64,000 nt of DNA from Vibrio sp. 10N.261.45.E2 (lineage in GTDB: Bacteria > Pseudomonadota > Gammaproteobacteria > Enterobacterales > Vibrionaceae), in NCBI RefSeq assembly GCF_002875705.1, contig NZ_MCZZ01000058.1:52060-116059 (forward strand). The letters run 5' to 3'. Position 1 is the first letter of the stretch, and each line of letters starts with the position of its first letter. The notes under the pieces were generated by a model, which made no database searches, was not told where the DNA came from, and worked only from the letters and a program-made list of their open reading frames with translations. Positions 41,139-49,843 of the stretch are shown piece by piece. The translations under genes and the position numbers were made by a program.

Positions 41139-43625
41139 TCAATCGATATACGCCGAACGGAGTTGCGGTAAATTAAACAGAAAATCGGCGTGTCCATTGC
41201 TGTTATTAGAAACTGGATAGACTTCCACATAAAGTGGCTCTCCGTTACCCAAATCGATTACGATGTCCTTCGTTTGTCCCGGCACGACTTCCACCCACCC
41301 AGTTTTAGTCTGAATTCGGATCGGGAAGTCCGAGGTGGCATTGTTGGTGATTTCACCCTGCTGGTCACCAGTGGCCAACATACTGTTTTCGAGCGTGAGT
41401 GCTCGCTCTGTCAAGATGATCGCCATTGGTTTGCCATTTGATAAATAGAGCGGTGTATTACTTTGCGACGCTAAATAGTCAATGGTGTCCATGACAATCA
41501 AGTTTTCGGGCTTGTAACTGAAATTCTTGAGTATTGAGTTGGTATTACTAAATTCGTCTGCAGCAACGACCGATAACGAATAGATTTCATTTTCATCAAG
41601 CGTGGGGAAGAGTTTAGGTAATTCGAGTTGATAGGTTTGGCTGTTTACTGTTTCTTCAAGAAGTGAGTACCCAAGCTGATAGTCAATGTCATAACGAGAA
41701 CCACGTAATGAGACAGTAATGTCATTGATGCTAGACCTGTCAGAAACGGTAAAGGTCACTTTTCTCAAATCGGTCACCTGATCTGATAAAGTGCTTCCAT
41801 CATAACCCATGAGTATCGATGGAGCGGTCTTGTCACTGACGTAAGTGACGGCATGTTTACGAGTGTCTGGACCGTGGCGCTCTCTTGCATAGACGTAGAC
41901 TTCATGAGTCCCCTCTGGTAGCTCGGTTAGATTATATTGGCCTTCAAAAGTCGTGCTGTTGACCGTTGAGTTAAATCGCGAGACATTGAGCTTGTTTCCA
42001 TCGGCATCTTGCAGTTCATATCTATCCATGTAAATCCTATTTTGGTAGCACGTATGGCATGTAAGCTCGACGCGAACCGATAAGACCTTGGTATCTTCAT
42101 TAAATGAGGTTTCCTCTACAGATGGATAGTACCTATCATTGTATGATCCAACGGGGTACGTAGGGTTACTCGATAAAGTCTGGTCTTCACTACGTACAGT
42201 GAAGCTACTGTGATAATAAGCCGATCCACCAGCTGTCATTGTCCAAGGTGAGCTTAGGATAACATCACATACATCTTGCCCTGTCGGAACCGAACATGAA
42301 TGCCCTGCGTGATAGGCAATTTGAGGATAACTTCTAGCATTTACAAAAAGTCGTATGCGCTCGATCTGTACTGGCAGTTCATCATTGTACACACGTCGAC
42401 TCCATGACCCCCAATCTTGTGTATCCGAATAATAGTATTGCCCATATCTCGGGACAGGAGTTTGTCGGGCGCTATCTGAGAGTGTTACACGATAAAGGCT
42501 TGGCCCAGTCACATTCCGGTAATGCGCTTGGTTTCTCCATGATATACCGATGGCTCCAGCGGGTGAGGTATCGACAAAATATATAAACCCGTCGCCTCTG
42601 TCTGTGTATACGGCGTTAGCTCCAGAAGCCCAGATCCCCCCCGCATTGTCGAAGCTCCCAGAATTATCGCGAAAATTCCAATCTGCTACACGGTATAAGA
42701 CCGTTACGGGATTGGTATCTACCTTCATCTCGCGCACATAAGGTTGAAACCCGGTTAATCCGCCAATTACATTGCTACTCCCTGGAACCAAGACACCAAC
42801 AGCCTCTAGTGTGTCCGTTCGTAACGAGTCCCAATACACATCTTGATAGGCGGTATAGGTGACATTACCGGCCTTGTCCGAAATCTTTGATCGCGTTTGG
42901 AATCGATCAATCGCATTACCAACTGGGAATAGAGTAGAGTTCGCTGAAAGGTTTATTTCAGCAGATAGTTTTGACTCAGTGTAGGCAAGGCTCTTCGATT
43001 TATATGGAATACGATTGTCTTCGGCGTCGAAGGTGAAGGTTTCCATCTCAATGTTATCAATGCCCGATGTATCGGAGACATTTTTGACTTCAACGATGGT
43101 TGAGGTATAGGAACCCATTTGAGCTGATAAATACCAGCTTCCGGTAGGCAGCATTGAGTTTACGTAGCCGCCATACATGTATTTTACTGACATATCATCA
43201 GAGGCTGGTGGCGTGACATCCCTAATGATGTTCGTGGTTTCTGAATTAACCACCACTCCATCTAGTGACAGGGTTTCCGCCTGAACGGTAAAGCTGCCTT
43301 CTGAGGGAATAGAAACGCTAAGTAATGAACCGAAATACTCACTATTGAATGGAGACTGTGAATCATTGACCGTGATCACGTTACCCGTGGTGTTGGTCAC
43401 AGCAACGCCGTTCTGAAGAATATTGACTCGGATGCGACGATCTAATCCCGCACTAACATGAACCCCTAATTGACCGACGTTATTAATTAACGTGGATTCG
43501 GCAGTGTTCGTTTTTACAAGCTTCGATATGCCGAGTGTATCGGTGAACTCGAACCCCTCGATTGCTGAATGCGCTAACCCAGAAGCGGTAAGACAAATTG
43601 AAAGAAAACATAATCGAAATTTCAT
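41139..43625 (-). CDS. Exported Ig-like protein, paralogue C (828 aa)
   Basis: Minus-strand ATG 43625 gives a signal peptide (MKFRLCFLSICLTASGLAHS). It keeps the family order: VSAGLDRRIRVNIL (about residue 59), IRDVTPPASDDM, LFVNARSYPQ followed by SCSVPTGQDVC (about 428), Ig-like strands, PENLIVMDT, VVPGQTKDIVIDLGNG and FLFNLPQLRSAY at the end. A further C-H-T-C pair lies near residue 523. It is convergent with the kinase-phosphatase unit. Function unknown; the three copies have clearly diverged, which argues against recent duplication. Confidence 0.7.
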   Translation of the reverse strand: MKFRLCFLSICLTASGLAHSAIEGFEFTDTLGISKLVKTNTAESTLINNVGQLGVHVSAGLDRRIRVNILQNGVAVTNTTGNVITVNDSQSPFNSEYFGSLLSVSIPSEGSFTVQAETLSLDGVVVNSETTNIIRDVTPPASDDMSVKYMYGGYVNSMLPTGSWYLSAQMGSYTSTIVEVKNVSDTSGIDNIEMETFTFDAEDNRIPYKSKSLAYTESKLSAEINLSANSTLFPVGNAIDRFQTRSKISDKAGNVTYTAYQDVYWDSLRTDTLEAVGVLVPGSSNVIGGLTGFQPYVREMKVDTNPVTVLYRVADWNFRDNSGSFDNAGGIWASGANAVYTDRGDGFIYFVDTSPAGAIGISWRNQAHYRNVTGPSLYRVTLSDSARQTPVPRYGQYYYSDTQDWGSWSRRVYNDELPVQIERIRLFVNARSYPQIAYHAGHSCSVPTGQDVCDVILSSPWTMTAGGSAYYHSSFTVRSEDQTLSSNPTYPVGSYNDRYYPSVEETSFNEDTKVLSVRVELTCHTCYQNRIYMDRYELQDADGNKLNVSRFNSTVNSTTFEGQYNLTELPEGTHEVYVYARERHGPDTRKHAVTYVSDKTAPSILMGYDGSTLSDQVTDLRKVTFTVSDRSSINDITVSLRGSRYDIDYQLGYSLLEETVNSQTYQLELPKLFPTLDENEIYSLSVVAADEFSNTNSILKNFSYKPENLIVMDTIDYLASQSNTPLYLSNGKPMAIILTERALTLENSMLATGDQQGEITNNATSDFPIRIQTKTGWVEVVPGQTKDIVIDLGNGEPLYVEVYPVSNNSNGHADFLFNLPQLRSAYID

Positions 43626-43734
43626 ACTTGACCTATTTAAATCAAAGTGAATTAGATTGATGTTATCAAGAGTGACTTAACAGGAATTCAAATAAAGGAA
43701 GAAATTACGGTGATTGATTGACGATGGTGCTTTG

Positions 43735-43762
43735 AAAAAAGAAAAGGGCTCGTAATGAGCCC
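43735..43762 (-). terminator. Terminator of the candidate small RNA
   Basis: On the minus strand GGGCTC and GAGCCC (43746-43762) pair around ATTAC and are followed by TTTTCTTTTTT. No protein-coding gene ends just before it on this strand. Confidence 0.7.
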
Positions 43763-43909
43763 ATTCTCGCTCTTGAAACCCCTTCCAAGAGACTTGTGCT
43801 CGCAAGACCTCTCCTGCAAGACTTCAATCCGAGGATTGACCTTCTGGAACCCCTTCCAGTCGGATTTGTATGGAGGAACTAAGAATAAACTTATGTCATT
43901 CACTCGTTC
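43735..43909 (-). ncRNA. Candidate structured small RNA
   Basis: On the minus strand a -10-like TATACT (43916-43921) is followed by two hairpins with identical GGGG loops: CTGGAA-GGGG-TTCCAG (43844-43859) and CTTGGAA-GGGG-TTTCAAG (43772-43789, one G-U pair), a GTCTTGC repeat, and a terminator GGGCTC-ATTAC-GAGCCC followed by a U-rich run (43735-43762). The predicted RNA is about 175 nt. Frames on both strands here look unlike protein and one runs through the terminator. The -35 is weak, so the 5' end is uncertain. Confidence 0.5.
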
Positions 43910-44047
43910 AAAATTAGTATACACCAGAAAGATTAAATGTTTAGAAAAACAAACCTAGTTAAGAAGTCAAAATCGCGTCGTTATTTGAAATAAAGTGTGG
44001 ATCGCCCAATTAGAATGACTCTGTAACTTTACTCAAAGGACGATCCA

Positions 44048-44854
44048 ATGAACCAATCTCCCCATCTATTCAGTTGTCTTATTGCGAGCGTCTTCGTTAT
44101 TACTGGTTGTTCAAGTGAACCCGAAGATGCTGCGTATTGTCCCCCCGTAAATACTAACCACAGTCCATCTCACAAAGTTGATGGTGCCAGTGAGTATTTC
44201 AAAGCGGCGACGCCAGTGTCATTGAATGAATTTAACCTTAAGTCATACGAAGCTCCGATCATTGATGGTGAAATCCACTTGACTGATCCCAAACGCATAT
44301 CGAGTCGGTACGTCTTAATGAATTTGAATCATGGGAAGGAGTCACTGTATGTCATCAGGCATGCGGCGATGGACTATTCAAGGTTAAGTGGATACGACTA
44401 CGCGTTCTTAGCGGAGCATAAAGAGCATGCAACCGTAGTAACAAGTGGTGAGAAGGTGACGGTCGTTGCGTCCTCTGGGAAACCGAACTCATTCAACTAC
44501 ATTGAAGCGCCAATTTATAAAGAGGGATATGAGGGGCGGGTCGAATGGAAGACACAAGAGTACCTATATGGGTTGGCCACTCAATTTGATGAACTCTATA
44601 TCGACACAGCGATTTCTATTGATAACAAGCCTTATGTTCTGGGTTTCGCCAAAACAAAGACAACCACAGGTGAACGGGTGGGCGTCGTTTTGTTCGACTT
44701 GAGCGATAAGGGTTCTTATAAGTACACAAGGGTTATTGAATATAAAGGTGAGAAAACGCTGCCCGGTAATGCGATGTATGTGTATCAGCACGACAACGTT
44801 GTCATGGTCAGCGTGTTTGATAAAACGTTTAAGGTCGCCCATCCAGAATCATGA
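44048..44854 (+). CDS. Hypothetical lipoprotein (268 aa)
   Basis: Unrecognised. ATG 44048 follows CAAAGGACGATCCA. The signal ends VITGC, so the protein is lipid-anchored. The body is beta-rich without known motifs. It is a single-gene unit with a terminator 44 bases after its stop. Confidence 0.65.
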   Translation: MNQSPHLFSCLIASVFVITGCSSEPEDAAYCPPVNTNHSPSHKVDGASEYFKAATPVSLNEFNLKSYEAPIIDGEIHLTDPKRISSRYVLMNLNHGKESLYVIRHAAMDYSRLSGYDYAFLAEHKEHATVVTSGEKVTVVASSGKPNSFNYIEAPIYKEGYEGRVEWKTQEYLYGLATQFDELYIDTAISIDNKPYVLGFAKTKTTTGERVGVVLFDLSDKGSYKYTRVIEYKGEKTLPGNAMYVYQHDNVVMVSVFDKTFKVAHPES

Positions 44855-44897
44855 TGGTTCGTTTCCGTTTCCGATAGTGAACTAGCACTCTCCCCTG

Positions 44898-44918
44898 AAG
44901 CTCCGCGAGGAGCTTTTG
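44898..44918 (+). terminator. Rho-independent terminator after lipoprotein gene
   Basis: AAGCTCC (44898-44904), loop GCGA, GGAGCTT (44909-44915), then TTTGT. It lies between convergent genes. Confidence 0.7.
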
Positions 44919-44937
44919 TGCATAATTACCGTTGATT

Positions 44938-45717
44938 TTATAATTTGTCTTTAATCTCCAGTGTCTGTTGCGATATGTACATTCCGCACATACTGGAAAT
45001 TGAGTTCAGTACTGTATTGGAATCCACTCCCGGAAAGTTTCTGCAGTAGACCTCTAGAGCCATCAATCCAATATGCATACTTTGTGGAAGGTTTACTGGT
45101 ACGGGTCTGACCGATTTGTCCTTCTGACCTACTTGGAAAAAGACTTTCGTACCTTGGTGTTCTACGCCAAAGAATTTCGATGATTTCTCACCACCGACCC
45201 CATGATTGCTGAAACTTATCTTTTGGTAATAACCCAAACATACACCAATGAACAATGGCAGTTCGATGTCTGTGAGTTGAATCGCGACCTTATCTTTCCA
45301 ATTGTATGAGCGATCAGTTGAGTTATTACTAAGGGCAGCTTCTAAACGAATGGTATAGAAAATATTTTGCTCGCCATTTTCATCAACAATACCCTGTTGG
45401 CTCGACTTCAGCTTTTCGTCCGGCTTCACTTCTAACGCTGCTTTACCGCCATGAACTTTGTAACCATGCGCTCGGATCTGGCGCAGCGAATTCGAATCAG
45501 GCGCAGGGTTATTTGCTCTGAATGGATTGTGTTTGCTTCCTTCCTGTTGCGGGTTATTTGCTGGTGGTACGGATCGCGCTAACGCTTGGTTGTTCTGAGG
45601 TTGGTTTTGGCTTGGTCCATTTGCAGGCATCGAATGTACGTTAGCTGTCGATGGACCATTGTTATTTTGAGGCTTCTGAATTGGACGATTGTTTGGTGAA
45701 AATGTTGACGTGTTCAT
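44938..45717 (-). CDS. Possible ssDNA-binding (PC4/Whirly-like) plasmid protein
   Basis: A low-complexity N-terminus of about 80 residues rich in Asn, Pro and Gln leads to a folded domain beginning AHGYKVHGGKAALEV, with WKDKVAIQLTDIELPLFIGVCLGY and FFGVEHQGTKVFFQV. This pattern resembles ssDNA-binding PC4/Whirly-like proteins seen on large plasmids, but I recognise it only loosely. The start follows AACGGGGATTCCTTTT. The gene upstream (45767-46150) is transcribed the same way and may be linked. Confidence 0.4.
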   Translation of the reverse strand: MNTSTFSPNNRPIQKPQNNNGPSTANVHSMPANGPSQNQPQNNQALARSVPPANNPQQEGSKHNPFRANNPAPDSNSLRQIRAHGYKVHGGKAALEVKPDEKLKSSQQGIVDENGEQNIFYTIRLEAALSNNSTDRSYNWKDKVAIQLTDIELPLFIGVCLGYYQKISFSNHGVGGEKSSKFFGVEHQGTKVFFQVGQKDKSVRPVPVNLPQSMHIGLMALEVYCRNFPGVDSNTVLNSISSMCGMYISQQTLEIKDKL

Positions 45718-45766
45718 AAAAGGAATCCCCGTTGATATTTAACAGGGTTATACAACTTCGCACTCG

Positions 45767-46150
45767 CTATTTAGATTTTGGCGAGCTTTGTTCGATGTGT
45801 GTTTCGATATCCGATAGCAATTGTTTCGTATGGACGCACAAGCGGTAGTAAACGGTGGGGGACTCATCGGCATAGGGGCTTAAAAACGTATCTGCTGAGT
45901 ATCCGGTATTTTGATAGTAAGCACTACGTATGCCTTCAGTCAGAATGCGCAGAGGGATGACAGGGTAAGGGTCAATCAATGTTTGGTTGGCTTCTAATGA
46001 CGACTGTAGAGCGAGTTCAGATTGCAACAGTGCTTGCTTTAATACGGCTGTTAAGTCGACCAGAGCGTTATGGGTTAAGGTTGAGTCAATCAACGTTAAA
46101 GAGTTTGTGTTTTTCATACCATTGAGTGTCTTTAATGCGTTCGATTTCAT
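45767..46150 (-). CDS. Hypothetical protein (127 aa)
   Basis: Unrecognised. Helix-rich, no signal or membrane segment (ALLQSELALQSSLEANQTL and a Ser/Lys-rich end). No strong ribosome site at ATG 46150; ATG 46117 is an alternative. It lies 49 bases before the possible ssDNA-binding gene in the same direction and is the last gene before the recombinase block. Confidence 0.45.
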   Translation of the reverse strand: MKSNALKTLNGMKNTNSLTLIDSTLTHNALVDLTAVLKQALLQSELALQSSLEANQTLIDPYPVIPLRILTEGIRSAYYQNTGYSADTFLSPYADESPTVYYRLCVHTKQLLSDIETHIEQSSPKSK

Positions 46151-46385
46151 ATATTAGCATTACTTGATGTGTTGTACTTATCATTCCCAATATTTTTAAA
46201 CGCACAGCAAATAGATCAAATAGTCATCAATATTTGGCTGCCTATTTGGATTTTATGACTAAATAAAGTGTGAAGATTACGTATATCCAGTTTCAAAACT
46301 TACCTGATAGACTAAAACCTCATAATTAACTTTCAAAGTTGAGAATGCTGTATATACTGATTGTATGTACAGTGTAAGGTTTAGT
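46151..46385 (+). promoter_or_regulatory. intA upstream region
   Basis: AT-rich, gene-free DNA between divergent genes. TATACT (46353-46358) could be a -10 element, and a LexA-like box overlaps it. One end of the integrative element may also lie here, but no clear attachment site was found. Confidence 0.4.
46355..46374. promoter_or_regulatory. LexA-like SOS box over intA promoter
   Basis: TACTGATTGTATGTACAGTG keeps the CTG-N10-CAG core and the flanking TA..GT of the LexA consensus TACTGTATATATATACAGTA. It overlaps the -10-like TATACT and ends 11 bases before the preferred intA start codon. Confidence 0.5.
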
Positions 46386-47981
46386 ATGTCAGACAAAGAT
46401 GCAAATCAGAAAAAGGTCATACGAAAAGAAGTAGAAATTTCGACTATACCTAACTTCGTTTACGAGAAACCATTGGTATCTATTGATGAGAATGGCGAAC
46501 CTCAGGTTACCTACCGTGCCAATGGCAATAAAACCCTCATCAAAACACTCCCTTTACTCCATATTACTGAGTATGACGATAAAGACAAACTAATCAGCTA
46601 TCAATCATTAGACATGGTTAATGAGTTTTTATTGTCGAAAGCAATCGATAATGGCGTGCTTGAGCTTGGCACTGATGCACAAGGGCTTGCTCATTACTTT
46701 AGTTTTGTATTGGACAAGCAGGCTGAGTGGGATGCTGAAAACGATGAAGAGGACTTTGACCCTCTCTATGATGACCCCCGCCCAGATTGGGATGCTTTTC
46801 CCCGCAACAAACAAGAGCGGTTAACCTATCAATATCGAGATGGAATAAAGCAGCTCGCTATTAATGGTGTATTGGCTAAAACAACGGTTAGGCAATATAT
46901 GAGTAGTGTTGTTGGCTTCTATAAACATTGTCTTCGTCAAGGTATCCGCTTCAATAATCCACCCTTCCAATTTGAGACAGTTAACATCCATTTCGAAGCG
47001 TCTGCATCAAGTATGAAAGCTTACCAACGTAAGCAGGTACACACGACGGATATGCGGATTAAGTTTTCTAAGTCATCACGCAGTGGCGGCACAAACCTCA
47101 GCAACCTGCGCCGTGATCTAAAGCCGTTTACCAATAATGAATGGAACATCCTGCAAAACATATTAATGAAGTCTCGTAGGGTGGTTCGTCATGGTGACAA
47201 TAATAAACTGCACTCACTGCCGATTGAGTTTTGCCTGCACCCAATGATTTGCCGTAATACGGGGCTACGCCGAGAGGAAGCTGCGAGTCTTCATTTGGGA
47301 CAGATTGTTAACCCTGAAACTATGATTCAGGACGGCAAAGAGGTGTTTAAAAAGCCTGTGATGGATTTGGGTGTCGGTGATAAATACCAATCACTAACAA
47401 AAACGGCTGAGGGCTTTGCAGAGAAGAATAAAAGCCGCGAAACCATTATCCCCGCCGCATTAATGAAGATGCTTTACGATTACTCGCAGTCTGACAGATA
47501 TCAAAAGCGCCTTGAGAAATTTAAAGTATGGTGCAAAGAACAGGTTGAGGCAGGTAATACGCATTTCTTTGAGGGTGATGATGCGATTAACCCTGAGCTG
47601 GAATACCTGTTTATTACCCAGTCCGGGAAACCCATGTTTAAGCGGTTACAAGACTTTACTGGACGCTGGGTGGAAATACGTAACACTGCAAACCTAACTC
47701 AAGGTCTTGACCAGTTTATTGTTGGTTCCCTACATAATTTACGCTCAACGTTTGCCGTAAATATCTTCCGTCACCTCCTAAATAAAAAGGATGAGTATGG
47801 CAACCCATCTATCACACCTGATGAAGCATTGGATAGGGTATCAGCGCTGCTAGGCCATGAAGATAGGGCGACGACCATGGAATATCTGAAAATTGCACAG
47901 GATATGCCCTCTGCCGATGAAATTTACGAGGACGTACTGGACTATATTGGCGCTTTTGATGACTTGGAGGCGGCAGTATGA
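46386..47981 (+). CDS. intA: Tyrosine recombinase IntA of an SE-type integrative element
   Basis: ATG 46386 is preferred to the in-frame ATG 46365, which lies inside the LexA-like box. The 531-residue protein has the tyrosine-recombinase set: Arg in NTGLRREEAASL (about residue 294), HNLRS (about 450), LGHEDR (about 490) and Tyr in TMEYLK (about 499). It is followed without gap by two further recombinase-fold genes and a small coiled-coil gene. This order matches intA-tfp-intB-srap of the strand-biased circularizing elements such as Tn6283 from Vibrio, on which the names here are based. Confidence 0.85.
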   Translation: MSDKDANQKKVIRKEVEISTIPNFVYEKPLVSIDENGEPQVTYRANGNKTLIKTLPLLHITEYDDKDKLISYQSLDMVNEFLLSKAIDNGVLELGTDAQGLAHYFSFVLDKQAEWDAENDEEDFDPLYDDPRPDWDAFPRNKQERLTYQYRDGIKQLAINGVLAKTTVRQYMSSVVGFYKHCLRQGIRFNNPPFQFETVNIHFEASASSMKAYQRKQVHTTDMRIKFSKSSRSGGTNLSNLRRDLKPFTNNEWNILQNILMKSRRVVRHGDNNKLHSLPIEFCLHPMICRNTGLRREEAASLHLGQIVNPETMIQDGKEVFKKPVMDLGVGDKYQSLTKTAEGFAEKNKSRETIIPAALMKMLYDYSQSDRYQKRLEKFKVWCKEQVEAGNTHFFEGDDAINPELEYLFITQSGKPMFKRLQDFTGRWVEIRNTANLTQGLDQFIVGSLHNLRSTFAVNIFRHLLNKKDEYGNPSITPDEALDRVSALLGHEDRATTMEYLKIAQDMPSADEIYEDVLDYIGAFDDLEAAV

Positions 47982-49840
47982 AGCAAGGACGTAAGCGCAC
48001 CAAAATTACGACAGTTAAGAGTAACGCACCTATTATCTCACTTCATTTTGAAGATATGGTTTTAGATTCTGGCAATGGCCTAAAATCTTACACTCACCGC
48101 CTGCGCTACTGTCATGTCCCGACAATGGTGCAAATAAGGTCAGGCAAAGGAGTGTTGGCGAATCGAGATGATATCGTCAGGGACATTCACCAACGGCTAA
48201 ACCCCTTACCTGAAAACAGGTCAAAGCAGAAATATTTTTCTGGGCTTGTTACTTACTTTAAATACCTTGACGGCATTGGTCATCACGGTGACCTTTTCGC
48301 TAATACCGTCATGATTGATTGCATTAAGCACTTCAATAAATTACGCGAAAAAGGTGTGCAGGTATCGGTAGCAGGGCAAATTAAATGCAGCTTATCTTTC
48401 CTATTAAGGCTGTGGAATAGAGAGTCTGACCTTAAGACGTTGCCAGAAGTTGCCGCGAGAGCTCCTGCTGCGAATAAAGCCTTCCATGTGGAAACAGAGC
48501 TGAAGCCGTTATCCAAGGTATTGGTTAAAGGTGCATTGGCCTTTCAGGAAGCGATTGAGAACAATGAGTTGCTAGATATTCATCCATTCTTTGATGAAGA
48601 GCGGTTTGATGAACAAGTAAGGCGCAATAACTGGACATTAAGGCAAAGTGCAAAAAAGAAAAGGGGCTTCAAGCAGTGCATGAAACCCCAAGCTGGAACA
48701 TTAAAGACTAGCCCGCTTCCACTTGAGCAACTTCATCGGCAGGTATTTTATAATCAGGCATCACGCAATTGGTTTTTCGTGTTCTCAATGCTGACAGGCA
48801 TGAATACATCGGTGCTCGCTAATGTACAGCATAAGGACGTTTCATTTAAAAATATTGGCAGTGGGCGGTTTGTTTTTGATGGTGAGAAGTTTAGGGCAGG
48901 CTATAAGGATTTAGATAATAGCGCTGGCTTTAGCTTGCGAACCAAAGAACTGATCACCCGCTGGCTACAAACATCTAAAGTGATGTACCAATCACTGGGT
49001 ATCACGCTGTCAAATGAGTTGCCGCTTTGCCCTTTCTTTAATGCCAATGGTGAGGTTTGGACTTTCAATGTAAATGGTACAAATATTGGCTACATCAATA
49101 CTCAGCTTGAAAAGATAACTGGCTTAACGGTGACTACAAGCCGATTCAGAGCAACAAAATCTGATGTACTGATGCGAGTGACTGAAGATATCTTCCTTGT
49201 GTCACAGGGGCTGAATAATTCCGTAAATGTTGTCGCCAAACGGTACTCTAGCGGTGTTCAGGCAGACCATGATAATAACCTCAATGCCACGTTTGGCGCG
49301 TTAAGCGCGGTTGCCAAGGGCGAGGAGATTGGCAAAGCCATCGAGGATGCAAAGGCGATGCGCAGCGATATTTTGTCAGATTTTGATTATAAGAATTTGC
49401 GCAGCCGTGAAAGCAAAGAGCAGCCATTAATGACAACACCCAGTGGCATCAAATGCGCAGGGGCAACACCAGAGAAGCTTATTGCGGAAGCAAGGCGCAT
49501 GAAGCAGCTGGGCATTGATTTTTCCAAAGATGCGGGGCGTTGCACGGATTTTCTTGCTTGCTTCGATTGCGACAGTCATAAATTGGTGGCGTCAGAAAAT
49601 GATATCTGGTTGATGCTGTCATTTTTAGAGCAAATTGAAGACCTCAAAGAGATGGTGGCGAGTAATTCTGCACCTAAAGATGAGTATTTCGTGGTGGAAG
49701 GCCTATTGAAAAAAGTCCTTCTCAGGCTGAAACAGAAAGCACCTAAAAACTACGCTCAAGCAAAACAAAAAGTGGATGACGGCGAGTACCACCCGCTTTA
49801 CCAAGACCGAGCCAGCGCAAGCCAATTTTTTAAGGGGTAA
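47978..49840 (+). CDS. tfp: Tyrosine-recombinase-fold protein Tfp, catalytic residues missing
   Basis: 620 residues. The start overlaps the intA stop (ATGA). It has the layout of a recombinase with a long N-terminal DNA-binding part and MLTGMNTSVLANVQHKDV where an active enzyme would have the catalytic Arg (here Asn follows Met, about residue 273). The later region (TTSRFRATKSDVLMR, and KRYSSGVQ) lacks the H-x-x-R and a convincing nucleophile Tyr. It is therefore probably non-catalytic, as described for Tfp in SE elements. A late C-x(8)-C-F-D-C block (RCTDFLACFDCDSH) may bind metal. Confidence 0.75.
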   Translation: MKQGRKRTKITTVKSNAPIISLHFEDMVLDSGNGLKSYTHRLRYCHVPTMVQIRSGKGVLANRDDIVRDIHQRLNPLPENRSKQKYFSGLVTYFKYLDGIGHHGDLFANTVMIDCIKHFNKLREKGVQVSVAGQIKCSLSFLLRLWNRESDLKTLPEVAARAPAANKAFHVETELKPLSKVLVKGALAFQEAIENNELLDIHPFFDEERFDEQVRRNNWTLRQSAKKKRGFKQCMKPQAGTLKTSPLPLEQLHRQVFYNQASRNWFFVFSMLTGMNTSVLANVQHKDVSFKNIGSGRFVFDGEKFRAGYKDLDNSAGFSLRTKELITRWLQTSKVMYQSLGITLSNELPLCPFFNANGEVWTFNVNGTNIGYINTQLEKITGLTVTTSRFRATKSDVLMRVTEDIFLVSQGLNNSVNVVAKRYSSGVQADHDNNLNATFGALSAVAKGEEIGKAIEDAKAMRSDILSDFDYKNLRSRESKEQPLMTTPSGIKCAGATPEKLIAEARRMKQLGIDFSKDAGRCTDFLACFDCDSHKLVASENDIWLMLSFLEQIEDLKEMVASNSAPKDEYFVVEGLLKKVLLRLKQKAPKNYAQAKQKVDDGEYHPLYQDRASASQFFKG

Positions 49841-49843
49841 CTT

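Noticed and set aside
43688..43924. 78-codon minus-strand frame
   Set aside because: It reads through a strong terminator and its residues reflect the stem-loops; a structured RNA explains the region better.
43755..43958. Plus-strand frame over the hairpin region
   Set aside because: Composition is unlike protein, it is created by the repeated CCCCTTCCA hairpin arms, and there is no ribosome site.
46365..46385. Earlier intA start codon
   Set aside because: ATG 46365 lies within the LexA-like box and has no ribosome site; ATG 46386 is better placed.
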